Positions 45,187 to 55,420 of a DNA stretch of 64,000 nucleotides are shown in pieces; positions within the stretch are counted from its first letter, which is position 1; each line of letters begins with the position of its first letter. Both the position numbers and the translations under genes were made by a program. The DNA is from Microbulbifer aggregans. Lineage in GTDB: Bacteria; Pseudomonadota; Gammaproteobacteria; Pseudomonadales; Cellvibrionaceae. The notes under the pieces are model-generated. The model had not been told where the DNA came from. It saw nothing but the letters and a program-made list of their open reading frames with translations, and made no database searches. The DNA is taken from assembly GCF_001750105.1 (NCBI RefSeq), contig NZ_CP014143.1, forward strand, positions 2,099,001 through 2,163,000, given 5' to 3'.

Positions 45187-46713
45187 TTATGTATATAGTG
45201 CATGTAGCCAATTGATCAAGGGCTGGGGGAAGACACCTAGCGCCAACAGGGTCACAGATAGCACCACCAGTAGCAGTTGTCCGGTCACCGGAACCTGCAG
45301 CCCGGTGCTGCCCGGCAGCGGAAGGCGGCTATCCCGCTGAAACAGTGTGAGCATGAGGCGCAGATAGTAAAAAAGCCCCAGAGCACTACCGACAATCACT
45401 GCGCTGAGGACGAGCCACAGTTCGCCCTCCACGCCCGCTGTAAATATATAAAATTTACCGATAAAGCCGATGGTCAGCGGGATGCCCGCCAGTGATAGCA
45501 GCATGGCGGCAAGGCAGGTTCCCAGCAGTGGTGAGCGCCAGAACATCCCGGTAAAACTCTCTCTCTGGAACAGATCTGCTTCAGCACCAGCTGGCGTCTC
45601 GGAACTGGCAACAGACTGGTCGCCCACCAGGCTAACGGCGGCGAAGGCGCCGAGAGTTGTAACGATATAGGCCACCAGGTAGTAGAGAGCGGCCTCGCCA
45701 CCGAGTCCCTGTTCGCTAATCAGCAAGGCCACCATCAGGTAGCCGATATGGGCGATCGAAGAGTAAGCCAGCAATCGCTTCACATCTCCCTGCAGCAGCG
45801 CCAGCAGGTTGCCGCCGATGATGCTGGCTAACGCCAGTACCGTGAGCAGGGGGCCGGTAATTGGTGCCTCGTTCCAACCCGAGAGCGTCAGTAGTCGCAG
45901 TAACAGCGCCACGGCTGCCGCTTTACTCACGGTGGCGATCAGTGCCGTGACGGGTGTTGGTGCCCCCTGATAGACATCCGGAGTCCAGATGTGGAAGGGG
46001 ACGAGGGAGAGTTTGAAGGCCGTGGACACCAGCACCAGTGTTATACCCGTCTGCACCAGCGCGGAACCGGCCCCATTCTCAGCCATCTTCGCCGCCACGG
46101 CGACAAACTCCATTGCGCCGGTGGCTCCGTAAACCAGTGCAATACCGAAAAGCCCCAGGGCACTGGCAAGCGCCGAGAGCATCAGGTACTTGATCGCGGA
46201 TTCTATCCCCTGACGTTTTAGCTCGGGAGCGAAGGCACTGCCGGTGAGGGGAAAGCCGAGCAGTGGATAGAGCGACAGACTGATCAACTCCAGTGCCAGA
46301 AAGAGCATGGCGAAGTGGCTGGCGCAGACCAGTGTACAGGCGCCTAGCAGGCAGAGTAGCAGCAGGAGATAGAAGGCCTCGGGATGATTCCTGTCGGAAG
46401 GGCGCACCGCTCTGGCACAGAGGTAGCTGCGCCCCAGAACGGCGACAGCCACTGCGGCAAGCAGCAGTAACAAGCAAAGGAAAATAGCCTGCCGATCCAC
46501 CAGCAACAGGGCGGTGGCCTGGATAGAGGTAATTCCGCTTTGCAGCTGACTGGCGACCAGCAGGCAGGCAGCGCCAGCCAGGAACAGTACGGTGAGAGTG
46601 GTGATCAGGGCTGCTGTGTGACTGCGAAAAAATGCCACCTGCAGCATGAGAAAGACAATGCCCCCGGTCAGGACCAGAAGCGGCAGAATTGCATAGAGTT
46701 CCGAGGCTGTCAT
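45187..46713 (-). CDS. nuoN: NADH-quinone oxidoreductase subunit N
   Basis: A 508-residue antiporter-like proton-pumping subunit of complex I, about 14 helices. The family core is present in LVLVSTAFKLSLVPFHIWTPDVYQGAPTP (residues about 230-258), with the conserved Lys and the discontinuous-helix Pro, and AYSSIAHIGYLMVALL. It is last in the operon; its ATG overlaps the nuoM stop by 4 bp. Confidence 0.96.
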   Translation of the reverse strand: MTASELYAILPLLVLTGGIVFLMLQVAFFRSHTAALITTLTVLFLAGAACLLVASQLQSGITSIQATALLLVDRQAIFLCLLLLLAAVAVAVLGRSYLCARAVRPSDRNHPEAFYLLLLLCLLGACTLVCASHFAMLFLALELISLSLYPLLGFPLTGSAFAPELKRQGIESAIKYLMLSALASALGLFGIALVYGATGAMEFVAVAAKMAENGAGSALVQTGITLVLVSTAFKLSLVPFHIWTPDVYQGAPTPVTALIATVSKAAAVALLLRLLTLSGWNEAPITGPLLTVLALASIIGGNLLALLQGDVKRLLAYSSIAHIGYLMVALLISEQGLGGEAALYYLVAYIVTTLGAFAAVSLVGDQSVASSETPAGAEADLFQRESFTGMFWRSPLLGTCLAAMLLSLAGIPLTIGFIGKFYIFTAGVEGELWLVLSAVIVGSALGLFYYLRLMLTLFQRDSRLPLPGSTGLQVPVTGQLLLVVLSVTLLALGVFPQPLINWLHALYT

Positions 46714-48296
46714 GGCTTACCTCCCGCAATCGATGATCTCTGCGCGACGGTGGCTTCCCATCTGTCTGGTGGCAAGTGAGCCAGTGCTTTTTCAATAGAG
46801 GGGGAGACACTATCCATCAGCGGCTGTGGGCGCAGGCCGATGAAGAGCAGGGCGAGCGCCAGAGCCAGCAGCGTCAGCGCCTCGGGAGTGGAGATGTCTG
46901 TCGACCGCGCAGCGGTGCCTGTTACAGCCGGCGCAGCCACGCTGGAGCCATCGGCCTCTTCCGGTGAGGGTGGGCCGAACAGTGACCGCTGTACCATCAC
47001 GAGTGCGTAGATGGCGGCGCCGATCATCCCAAGCGCAGCGATGATGGTCAGTACGGTATTGCGCGCAAAACTACCCAGCAGGACGAGGAACTCCGCCACG
47101 AAATTTCCGAGTCCCGGCAGACCGAGGGAAGCCACGGCAAAAAAGAGCACAAATCCCGACAAACGTGGAAAGGTTGTCCAGAGCCCGCCCATGCGATTCA
47201 TGTCACGGGTATGCAGGCGATGCTGGAGGGCGCCGACCAACGCAAACAGGGCAGCGGTGCTCAAGCCATGGGCGAAGAGTTGCACCAGTGCGCCCTGCAA
47301 GGCGACGGTATTGAAGGCATAGATCCCCAGTAGCACGAAGCCCATATGGCTGACACTGGAATAGGCCACCAATCGCTTCATATCGCTCTGGGCAAAGGCG
47401 AGGGCAGCACCGTAGACGATACTGACGGCGCCCAGCGTCATCGCCACGGGGGCAAATGCCTGGGAGGCCTCGGGAAATAACGGCAGGGTAAAACGGATCA
47501 GCCCGTAGGCACCGGTCTTGAGCAGAACGGCGGCCAGCAGGATACTGGCGGCAGTGGGCGCCTGAGTGTGCGCGTCTGGCAGCCAGGTGTGGAAAGGAAG
47601 CGATGGCAGTTTTACCGCAAATGCGATAAAGAAACCGAGCATCAACCAATAAGCTTTTTCCGGTGCTATTGGGGTAGAGAGCAGTGCCTCATAATCAAAA
47701 GTGACATCACCGGTTGCCCGATAGTGGATAAAAGCGAGGGTGACAATCGACACCAGCATCAGCAGACTGCTGGCCTGGGTGAATATGAAAAATTTGATTG
47801 CCGCCGCGGTACGTCTCTCGTGGCCCCAAACTGCGATCAGCAGCAGCATGGGGATCAGCATGACTTCCCAGAAAAAGAAAAACAGGAACAGATCGACCGC
47901 GGTAAAAACGCCAACAATCCCTGCCAGTACCCAGAGGTAGTTCGCGTAGAAGAATCCACGACGATAATCCACCTGGTTCCAGGTCGAAAGAAGACCGAAC
48001 AGGCCCATTGCCAGAGTCAGTGACACGAGCGCAAAGCTCAGCCCGTCCAGCGCCAGGCGGAAATGAATACCGAAACGGGGAATCCATGGCAAGGATACTT
48101 CATGCCACCAGCCGGCGGTATTACCGATGTCTTTCCCGCTGCCGGTGTAGGCGATCACCTCTCCCAATAAAAGTACGCCTGCGGCCAGCAACACCGCGAG
48201 TGTGAGCCAGCGTGCGCTGCCGGCATGCACGCGATCCGCTGCGAGAGTGAGCAGGCCACCCACAGCAAGCAGTGCAATCAGCAGAACGAGGATCAC
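46710..48296 (-). CDS. nuoM: NADH-quinone oxidoreductase subunit M
   Basis: A 528-residue antiporter-like proton-pumping subunit. The core AFAVKLPSLPFHTWLPDAHT (about residues 223-242) and KRLVAYSSVSHMGFVLLG (about 308-325) are the Mrp-type signatures, and the catalytic Glu near the first third is in FFFFWEVMLIPM. It overlaps both nuoL and nuoN by 4 bp, so translation is coupled. Confidence 0.96.
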   Translation of the reverse strand: MILVLLIALLAVGGLLTLAADRVHAGSARWLTLAVLLAAGVLLLGEVIAYTGSGKDIGNTAGWWHEVSLPWIPRFGIHFRLALDGLSFALVSLTLAMGLFGLLSTWNQVDYRRGFFYANYLWVLAGIVGVFTAVDLFLFFFFWEVMLIPMLLLIAVWGHERRTAAAIKFFIFTQASSLLMLVSIVTLAFIHYRATGDVTFDYEALLSTPIAPEKAYWLMLGFFIAFAVKLPSLPFHTWLPDAHTQAPTAASILLAAVLLKTGAYGLIRFTLPLFPEASQAFAPVAMTLGAVSIVYGAALAFAQSDMKRLVAYSSVSHMGFVLLGIYAFNTVALQGALVQLFAHGLSTAALFALVGALQHRLHTRDMNRMGGLWTTFPRLSGFVLFFAVASLGLPGLGNFVAEFLVLLGSFARNTVLTIIAALGMIGAAIYALVMVQRSLFGPPSPEEADGSSVAAPAVTGTAARSTDISTPEALTLLALALALLFIGLRPQPLMDSVSPSIEKALAHLPPDRWEATVAQRSSIAGGKP

Positions 48297-50125
48297 AGGA
48301 TCACCACCAGGGCCAGAAACAGGGCGAGTCCGCCTGCAAGGGTGGCCAGGTACCAGCGCAACTGTCCGTTCTGGGACAGGCTGAGCAGGCCGTGCAACTG
48401 ACGGCTGATAGCCCCGGTCAGGTTCCAGAGGCCGTCAATGATGTCATTGCGGTTCAGTTGTGCCAGCCAGCGAAACGGGCGAACCAGCAGCCACGAGTAC
48501 AAAGTATCGAAGCCCCAGCCGTTGCGCCAGAAAGTGGCAGGTGCTGAATCGGACAACCATGCCCAGGGGTGACGGAACAGCATCCATGCCAGCAGGGCGC
48601 CGATGATCGGCGCCGCGATAGCGACAATGATTGTCCATAGAGGGGGGTGTGGAGGTTCACCGTTTTCGAATACGGCCTGAAGTTGTGGAACGAGCAGGCC
48701 GCCCACAAGAGCCAGCAGTGAGAGTGTCAGCAGCGGCAGTCGCATCACCCCGCGATTGGCGTCGTCACAATGTGCACTGGCGGTTCCGCAGGGACCAAAG
48801 AATACTTTCAGCAACAGGCGGGCTGTGTATGCCCCTGTAATTACCGCACCCAGTATTCCCGCCATCCAGAACAGGTTGAGGCCATGGCCGTTTTCCCACG
48901 CCCCGGCGAGGATAGCCTCCTTGCTGGAAAAGCCGGAGGTGAGTGGCAGCGCGGCGAGACAGGCGCAGCCCACGGCGAAAGTAAAGAATGTGAACGGCAG
49001 TTTGCGGTAGAGTCCACCCATCTTGTCCAGTGCCTGCTCATGGTGGAGGCTCAGGATGATCGAGCCGGCAGCGAGGAACAGCAACGCCTTGAAAAAAGCG
49101 TGGGTCATCAGATGGAAAATCGCAGCGGGCCAGGCCCCGACCCCAAGGGCGAGAAACATATAGCCCAGCTGACTGATGGTGGAGTAGGCGAGTACCCGCT
49201 TGATGTCGGCCTGCATCAGGGCGCTGCAGCCAGCCATTAGCAGTGTCAGTGCGCCCACGCTCGCCACGGCGGTCATCGCCAGGTCGGAAAGGGCAAACAG
49301 CGGGTGCAGCCGCGCAATCAGGTAAACCCCGGCGGTGACCATGGTCGCGGCATGGATCAGCGCACTCACCGGTGTGGGGCCGGCCATGGCGTCAGGCAGC
49401 CAGGTCTGTAGCGGCAGCTGGGCAGATTTTCCCACAGCGCCACCGAGCAACAGCAGTGCGGCGATGCTGACGACTGGTTCGCGCGGGGCCGCGGTGACCG
49501 CATCCAGCAATGGCCGGATCTGCAGGGTGCCGTACTCGCGGAACAGGAGAAAGAGACCGATGGCGAGCGCGGTGTCGCCGATACGGGTCACCAGGAAAGC
49601 CTTGATTGCTGCACGACCATTTTCCCTGTTGCGATACCAGAAGCCGATTAACAGGTAACTACACAGGCCCACGCCTTCCCAGCCCAGATAGAGCAACACC
49701 AGGTTATCGGCCAACACCAGTATCAGCATGGCTGCCACGAACAGGTTCAGATAGGCGAAGTAACGGCGGAAATCACCGTCACCGCGCATATAGCCAACGG
49801 AGTAGAGGTGGATCAGGAAACCGACCCCGGAAATCACGAGTAGCATGACCATGGTCAGCCAGTCAGCGTACAGGTCAAAACCCAGCTGCAGTGCGGCCAC
49901 CTTTATCCAGGGGCCGGCAGCGAACACTTGTTCGCTCTCCGGGTGTCCCAGGAACTGATTGAAGAACAGCGTGGCACTGGCGACAGCGGCCAGCGCCACT
50001 GCGCCGACAGCGACCCACGCCACCGCTGTCTCTCGCGGCTGGCGGTGCAACAGCAACGCACTGCAGACCAGCAGCAGGAAACCCGACAATGGAAGCAGCG
50101 GTATCAGTGCCAGCAGACTTTGCAT
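48293..50125 (-). CDS. nuoL: NADH-quinone oxidoreductase subunit L
   Basis: A 610-residue proton-pumping subunit carrying the long C-terminal lateral helix of complex I. Signatures: GWEGVGLCSYLLIGFWY, GKSAQLPLQTWLPDAMAGPTPVSA (about residues 225-247) and KRVLAYSTISQLGYMFLALG. The length is normal (about 610-620). It begins 1 bp after nuoK and overlaps nuoM by 4 bp. Confidence 0.97.
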   Translation of the reverse strand: MQSLLALIPLLPLSGFLLLVCSALLLHRQPRETAVAWVAVGAVALAAVASATLFFNQFLGHPESEQVFAAGPWIKVAALQLGFDLYADWLTMVMLLVISGVGFLIHLYSVGYMRGDGDFRRYFAYLNLFVAAMLILVLADNLVLLYLGWEGVGLCSYLLIGFWYRNRENGRAAIKAFLVTRIGDTALAIGLFLLFREYGTLQIRPLLDAVTAAPREPVVSIAALLLLGGAVGKSAQLPLQTWLPDAMAGPTPVSALIHAATMVTAGVYLIARLHPLFALSDLAMTAVASVGALTLLMAGCSALMQADIKRVLAYSTISQLGYMFLALGVGAWPAAIFHLMTHAFFKALLFLAAGSIILSLHHEQALDKMGGLYRKLPFTFFTFAVGCACLAALPLTSGFSSKEAILAGAWENGHGLNLFWMAGILGAVITGAYTARLLLKVFFGPCGTASAHCDDANRGVMRLPLLTLSLLALVGGLLVPQLQAVFENGEPPHPPLWTIIVAIAAPIIGALLAWMLFRHPWAWLSDSAPATFWRNGWGFDTLYSWLLVRPFRWLAQLNRNDIIDGLWNLTGAISRQLHGLLSLSQNGQLRWYLATLAGGLALFLALVVIL

Positions 50126-50126
50126 A

Positions 50127-50459
50127 TCAGCCCCGCATCCCGCTCAGCTGATCGATATCCACCGTCTTGTGATGGCGATAGAAATGCAGGCTCAGGGCCA
50201 GGGCAATGGCGATCTCTGCCGCCGCCAGCGTAATGGCAAAGACGAACATCACCTGGCCGTCGGCATTGCCCCAGTGTGCACCTGCGACGACAAAGGCCAG
50301 GGCAGCGGCATTCGTGCAGACCTCCACACTCATCAGCATAAACAGGATGTTACGCCGCACCAGCAAGCCGAGCAGGCCGAGGCAAAACAGTGCCGATGCC
50401 AGCAGCAGTCCGTGTTGCAGCGCGATATCGGTGGTGCCGGTTGCGAATTCAATCGACAT
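50127..50459 (-). CDS. nuoK: NADH-quinone oxidoreductase subunit K
   Basis: A 110-residue subunit with three helices. The membrane glutamates used in proton transfer are present ([14 protein letters not shown] and [12 protein letters not shown]). The start at ATG 50459 was chosen by length and because the longer open frame above it belongs to nuoJ in another frame. It overlaps nuoJ by 11 bp and leads into nuoL after 1 bp. Confidence 0.94.
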   Translation of the reverse strand: MSIEFATGTTDIALQHGLLLASALFCLGLLGLLVRRNILFMLMSVEVCTNAAALAFVVAGAHWGNADGQVMFVFAITLAAAEIAIALALSLHFYRHHKTVDIDQLSGMRG

Positions 50460-50976
50460 GCTTACCTCCGTCACGGTCCTCGCCCCTGTCAGAATGACGA
50501 GCCAGGTGAAAGGCGCCGACGAGGCCGGCGAGCAGCACCATCGACGCGAGTTCAACTGCGAGCAGGTAGTGGCCGAACAGCGCTGCTCCCACCTGTTTTG
50601 CGCCCACATAGTGCACGGCCCCGACCCGGCTGCCGTTTCCGCCAAGCAGTAGCAGAAGCAGTAAAAGCAGGATGGCGGAGAGCAGCGCGGGGCCAATCCA
50701 AACTGATGGCGCCAGCCACTCACGCTCCTGTTCTACCGTGGAGCTGCCCTGATTGAGCATCATGATCACGAACAGCATCAGCACCATGATCGCGCCTGCG
50801 TACACAATCACCTCCAGTGCCGCGGCAAACGGGGCACCATAAAGAACAAAGATCACGGCAATCGCCAACAGGGAGACGATCAGATGCAGCAGCGCATGTA
50901 CTGCATTACGTGCGGTGATGACAAACCCGGTGGCGATAACCGCAATCGCCGCACTGAGATAAAAAAATATGGACAT
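50449..50976 (-). CDS. nuoJ: NADH-quinone oxidoreductase subunit J
   Basis: A 175-residue subunit with five helices. The conserved block [22 protein letters not shown] (about residues 53-74, containing the pi-bulge helix) identifies it. It lies 29 bp after nuoI and overlaps nuoK by 11 bp. The C-terminus is charged and cytosolic ([15 protein letters not shown]). Confidence 0.95.
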   Translation of the reverse strand: MSIFFYLSAAIAVIATGFVITARNAVHALLHLIVSLLAIAVIFVLYGAPFAAALEVIVYAGAIMVLMLFVIMMLNQGSSTVEQEREWLAPSVWIGPALLSAILLLLLLLLLGGNGSRVGAVHYVGAKQVGAALFGHYLLAVELASMVLLAGLVGAFHLARHSDRGEDRDGGKHVD

Positions 50977-51005
50977 ATGTTCGTCCCTGTCGCTTTCAGG
51001 TGTCG

Positions 51006-51521
51006 CTAGAGGTTAAGTCCGCGGATATTCACCGGTCTCTCCTCATTTTCGGCCTCACCTTTCCCCTTGCCACCCACTGCCTTACCGGCGACGCCATAAA
51101 AACTGTAGTCGTGATACTTGCCTGTACCGCTGATCAGAAGGTCTTCCTTTTCGTAAACCATGTTCTGGCGATCGTACTCACACATCTCAAAGTCTGGTGT
51201 CAGCTGGATGGCATAGGTGGGGCAGGCCTCTTCGCAGAGGCCGCACATGATGCAGCGGGAAAAGTTGATGCGGAAATACTCAGGATACCAGCGCCCCGTG
51301 TCGTCCTCGGCTTTCTGCAGGGAAATACAGTCCGGGGGGCAGGCCACCGCGCAGAGGTTGCAGGCCACACAGCGCTCTTTGCCATCCGGCTCGCGGGTGA
51401 GCACGATACGCCCGCGATAGCGCGGTGCCAGATAGGGCTTTTCATCCGGATACTCCACCGTGACGCGGGGTGTGAACAGGTGGCGAAATACCAGATACAT
51501 ACTGCGCAGTTGGCTGATCAC
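51006..51521 (-). CDS. nuoI: NADH-quinone oxidoreductase subunit I
   Basis: A 171-residue peripheral-arm subunit carrying two 4Fe-4S clusters (N6a, N6b). The ligand motifs are [15 protein letters not shown] near residues 51-65 and [15 protein letters not shown] near 90-104. It joins the cluster chain between NuoG and NuoB. Its ATG is 16 bp after the nuoH stop, and nuoJ follows after 29 bp. Confidence 0.97.
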   Translation of the reverse strand: MISQLRSMYLVFRHLFTPRVTVEYPDEKPYLAPRYRGRIVLTREPDGKERCVACNLCAVACPPDCISLQKAEDDTGRWYPEYFRINFSRCIMCGLCEEACPTYAIQLTPDFEMCEYDRQNMVYEKEDLLISGTGKYHDYSFYGVAGKAVGGKGKGEAENEERPVNIRGLNL

Positions 51522-51537
51522 TCTATCGTTACCTCCG

Positions 51538-52494
51538 TTACTGGAGCCACATTAGTATCCCCCCGGTTGCGAGTAGGTTGGCGAGAGCAAGCGGCAGCAT
51601 GATTTTCCAGCCGAACTGCATCAGTTGGTCATAGCGGGGGCGTGGCAAGGCAGCCCGCAGCAACACAAATACACAGACGAGCAGGGCGGTTTTCAGACTG
51701 AACCAGAGCAAGGGCGGTAGCCAGGGGCCAAGCCAGCCGCCGAGAAACAGTGTCGTCATCAGCGCGGATATGAGGATGATCGACAGGTATTCGCCGACGA
51801 AGAACATGCCGAACTTCATGCTCGAGTACTCGGTGTGAAAGCCGGCAGTGAGCTCATGTTCTGCCTCCGGCAGGTCGAATGGCAAGCGGTGGCTCTCGGC
51901 GATACCGGCGATAAAGAAAATTACAAAACCGAGAAACTGCGGCAGGATAAACCAGCCATCGCTCTGTGCGATCACGATATCGCGCAGGTTGAAACTGCCC
52001 GCCAGCATAACCACGCCCATCAGGCTGAGTCCCATGAAAACCTCGTAGGAGACAGTCTGTGCCGCAGCCCGCAGACCACCGAGCAGGGCATATTTATTGT
52101 TAGAGGCATAGGCGCCCAGCACCACGCTGTAGACGGCGAGGGATGACATGGCGAGGACAAACAGTAGCCCCACGTGCAGATCCACAATGCCGATACCGGG
52201 CGCGAACGGCACAACCGCAAAGCCTAGTAGCATGGTGGCCATCACCAGGGTGGGTGCCAGAACGAACACCGGTCGGTCGGCAAAATGCGGGATAAAGTCT
52301 TCCTTGAAAAAAAGCTTGATCATGTCCGCTACCACCTGCAGTAGGCCAAAGGGCCCAACCCGATTGGGTCCGGGTCTGTCCTGCCAGAAACCCAGCAAGC
52401 GGCGCTCCACCCAGGTGAGCAGCGCCGCCATCAGCACCACCACGGTGAGAATGCCGAAGATGTTGGCCAGCTGTAACAGCACAGAGGAGTTCAA
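51538..52494 (-). CDS. nuoH: NADH-quinone oxidoreductase subunit H
   Basis: A 318-residue membrane subunit that forms the quinone-binding site with NuoB and NuoD. Signatures: [20 protein letters not shown] (about residues 31-50), and [22 protein letters not shown] [20 protein letters not shown] (about 196-215) with the conserved glutamates at the start of the proton path. About eight helices. The ATG overlaps the nuoG stop by 4 bp. Confidence 0.97.
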   Translation of the reverse strand: MNSSVLLQLANIFGILTVVVLMAALLTWVERRLLGFWQDRPGPNRVGPFGLLQVVADMIKLFFKEDFIPHFADRPVFVLAPTLVMATMLLGFAVVPFAPGIGIVDLHVGLLFVLAMSSLAVYSVVLGAYASNNKYALLGGLRAAAQTVSYEVFMGLSLMGVVMLAGSFNLRDIVIAQSDGWFILPQFLGFVIFFIAGIAESHRLPFDLPEAEHELTAGFHTEYSSMKFGMFFVGEYLSIILISALMTTLFLGGWLGPWLPPLLWFSLKTALLVCVFVLLRAALPRPRYDQLMQFGWKIMLPLALANLLATGGILMWLQ

Positions 52495-55370
52495 GCTTCA
52501 TCGCCCTCCGTTTGCTGACTGCTGGCAGTCACCTTCCGGATTTCCACTTCGGCGGGTAACAGGGCCCCGACATCACCGTGCTTCGGAAAACCACAGGGGA
52601 GGCCAATGACCCCGGGAGAGATCTCAAAGTCTACCTGCGCGGTCAGCTGTAGTAGGTGGCCGTTCAGGCTGAGCTGCAGCAAATCACCATGGGAGATTCC
52701 GCGCGTTGCGGCTTCTGCCGGATGCAGCTTGGCGAAGGCAGGCGTCAATACACTGGCAATGCCTGCGGCAGAGTTACTCAGCTCACCACTGCCGAGCAGG
52801 CGGTACAGTGGGACAGCCAGTAGAGGTGTCATTTTCGCTTTGTCGACTAACAGGGTTCTGCTGGCATGCAGCTCCACCGATTGCCAGTGGGGCAGGGCGG
52901 CTGTTGTTCTTTGTAGCAACACCGCTGGGCCGCGACCGATACGTTGACCGTTGAGGCCGCGGAGAAATTTGTGAATCGACTGGTTGGAGCTCCACCCCGG
53001 AGCCCGGATTACCGCCTGCAGAGTTGTGGCGGCCGGGTTGTGCACACCCTCCATGGTAAAGCTGAGCGGCGCATCGATGTCCTCCGGTGGCGGCATCTCA
53101 GCGACATGCTCCCTGGCATTGATGGCTGTGCGCCCACTGGCGCGGTGGCTCTGGCGCGCTACCTTAAATTCGTCCAGTGCCGTGGCGGATAATTTCGGCA
53201 GGTCCGCAAACACCGGCAGGGTTGCGGCCAGTGCCCTGGTGACATCGTCGCAGTGCTGCCAGCTGCGTATTTGATCCGCGGCTTCACTGTGCAGGTTGCT
53301 GGCACTGACGGCATCGGCAAGCCACCGCCAGCTCTCCTGAATAAAGCCGACTCCCTCATAGACACAGTAGTGGCGCTGCGCGCTGCCACCACTATTGATC
53401 ACGGTTCCCTGGCACTCGGCGGTTGCGGATGCCGGGAACACCAGGTGTGCGCGTCTCGTCGTGTCATTGAGGAGGTGGTCCAGGGCTATCACATTATCGG
53501 CAGCGGCCAGCAGTTCCTGTGCCTGATGTTGTCCGAGTCGGCGGAACAGATCGTTTTCCAGGATTACCAGCGTGACCGGTATGCCCCGCTGCCTGGTTTC
53601 CGTCACCGTCGAATGCAGCCGTTGCAGGTGCTGTTCGCCGGAATTCAACAAATTGAGTAGCCCCAGGCTGTTCATTTCCGGGCAGGCCAGGTAGGTATTG
53701 ATCGCTCTCTCTTTTTTCTGCGCGAGTGCTGCAGCGATCAGGCCGGCAGTACGCAGGACTCCGGCATGCCTGGCACCACAACCGGCGATGATCAGCGGCC
53801 GTTTAGCCCCGATTAGCGCCCGTGCGGTTTCGACGGCTAGCTGAATAATGTCGCTGGTGAGTGGTGCGTTGCCTTTAGCGGACGGAGTTTCGTCCTGGAT
53901 CCCGTTCGTGCGTATAGCGGTGAGCAGGACTTCCCCAAAGCTGACCAGTTCATCGGGAGTGCCGATTACCTGGTCGGAACAGCAGTCCGCCAGCGCGGGG
54001 ATTTCTGAACCGGCGAAAACTATCGGCACTGCCGGAGCTGGCAGCTGGCGCAGGGCGGCATCCTGCCATTGTGGGATCTTCAATTCTGTCGCGCGAAGGC
54101 GACGGTGATTCAGGGCCGCCTGCCGGACTGCGAGGGCGATCCGCGGTGCGGTATTGTCGATATCCTCACCGAGGATCAGGATCGCATCCGCTTGCTCAAT
54201 CTCGGGTGTCGTTGCACTGACAATGCGCTCGTCACACTGGATCGTGTCTACCAGCCGCAGCAATTGCAGATCAGTTATGTCGACCCCTGCGTAGAAGTGC
54301 TCGGCGCCGGTCAGGGTTCGCAGGACGAAATTGTTTTCCAGCGAGCTTCGCGGTGAGCCGATCCCGAGCAATAGGTGTTTGCCGGGCCCCTGATTCTCCA
54401 GGAATCGGGCGAAGGCCTCGACTCCATCAGCGGGGTGTATCTCGCGGTGGGACAGGACCCCATCACCGGCAGTGGAGCCGATCACGTCCACATTGTCCCG
54501 CTCCAGTACCCGGCTCAGGCGTGCGGGACTGTTGGCATACTCGTATCCGAAACGCCCCCGATCGCAGAGGAAGTAGCCGTTGATATCGCGGTTGTAGAGG
54601 TTGGTGACTCGACGCAGCCAGGGGTCGCCGGGCGCTGCGGGCTCACGTGCAGCGGGTGCGGTATTGCACCCGACGCCACAGTGCTCGCAGACCGACGGTG
54701 CCATCTGCTGATCCCACTTGCGCACATAGTGGCGGCTGAAGGTTTTGTCGGTGAATACCCCGGTGGGGCAGATCTCCACCAGATTGCCACTGAAGCCATT
54801 TAACAGGCGGCCATCTTCATGGCGGCCGAAATAGATCTGATTGTTACGCCCCAGTGCTTCCAGGTCGGTGCCGCCGGCGTAATCGCGGTAGTAACGGGTA
54901 CAGCGGTAACAGGCAATGCAGCGGTTCATCTCATGATTGATAAACGGGCCCAGGTACTGGTTGTGATGGGTGCGCTTGGGTCCCCGGTAACGCCGCACGG
55001 TGTGGCCGGTCATTTCGGTCATGTCCTGCAGGTGGCACTCGCCGCCCTCTTCACAAACCGGGCAGTCGTGGGGGTGGTTGGTCATCAGGTTCTCGATAAT
55101 GCCGCCGCGAAATTCCCGCGCCGCTTGTGCACTTACGCTGTAGCGGCCGCCGTCGCGAACCTCCGTCATGCAACTCATTACCAGCCGACCCTGCTGATCC
55201 TCCACGTCTTTGTACTCGATCACCGCGCACTGGCGACAGGCACCCACAGAGCCCATGGCCGGGTGCCAGCAGAAGTAGGGCAGGTCAATGCCCCGGGCGA
55301 GACAGAGGCCGAGCAGGTTCTGCCCGGCTTCTACCTCATAGTCTTCGCCGTCGACGGTAATAATTGGCAT
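52491..55370 (-). CDS. nuoG: NADH-quinone oxidoreductase subunit G
   Basis: A 959-residue peripheral-arm subunit. The N-terminal 2Fe-2S motif is CWHPAMGSVGACRQC (about residues 34-48), the His/Cys-ligated 4Fe-4S cluster is HDCPVCEEGGEC (about 101-112), the next 4Fe-4S motif is CIACYRC, and the N7-type motif CEHCGVGC (near 228) is present as in E. coli. A molybdopterin-oxidoreductase-like domain without cofactor motifs follows. The length (E. coli 908) is slightly larger. It is separated from nuoF by 50 bp. Confidence 0.96.
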   Translation of the reverse strand: MPIITVDGEDYEVEAGQNLLGLCLARGIDLPYFCWHPAMGSVGACRQCAVIEYKDVEDQQGRLVMSCMTEVRDGGRYSVSAQAAREFRGGIIENLMTNHPHDCPVCEEGGECHLQDMTEMTGHTVRRYRGPKRTHHNQYLGPFINHEMNRCIACYRCTRYYRDYAGGTDLEALGRNNQIYFGRHEDGRLLNGFSGNLVEICPTGVFTDKTFSRHYVRKWDQQMAPSVCEHCGVGCNTAPAAREPAAPGDPWLRRVTNLYNRDINGYFLCDRGRFGYEYANSPARLSRVLERDNVDVIGSTAGDGVLSHREIHPADGVEAFARFLENQGPGKHLLLGIGSPRSSLENNFVLRTLTGAEHFYAGVDITDLQLLRLVDTIQCDERIVSATTPEIEQADAILILGEDIDNTAPRIALAVRQAALNHRRLRATELKIPQWQDAALRQLPAPAVPIVFAGSEIPALADCCSDQVIGTPDELVSFGEVLLTAIRTNGIQDETPSAKGNAPLTSDIIQLAVETARALIGAKRPLIIAGCGARHAGVLRTAGLIAAALAQKKERAINTYLACPEMNSLGLLNLLNSGEQHLQRLHSTVTETRQRGIPVTLVILENDLFRRLGQHQAQELLAAADNVIALDHLLNDTTRRAHLVFPASATAECQGTVINSGGSAQRHYCVYEGVGFIQESWRWLADAVSASNLHSEAADQIRSWQHCDDVTRALAATLPVFADLPKLSATALDEFKVARQSHRASGRTAINAREHVAEMPPPEDIDAPLSFTMEGVHNPAATTLQAVIRAPGWSSNQSIHKFLRGLNGQRIGRGPAVLLQRTTAALPHWQSVELHASRTLLVDKAKMTPLLAVPLYRLLGSGELSNSAAGIASVLTPAFAKLHPAEAATRGISHGDLLQLSLNGHLLQLTAQVDFEISPGVIGLPCGFPKHGDVGALLPAEVEIRKVTASSQQTEGDEA

Positions 55371-55420
55371 GTCGCTTTTATTCTTCCCTGATCGATTGCC
55401 CCGTTACATGTTTCAAGCAC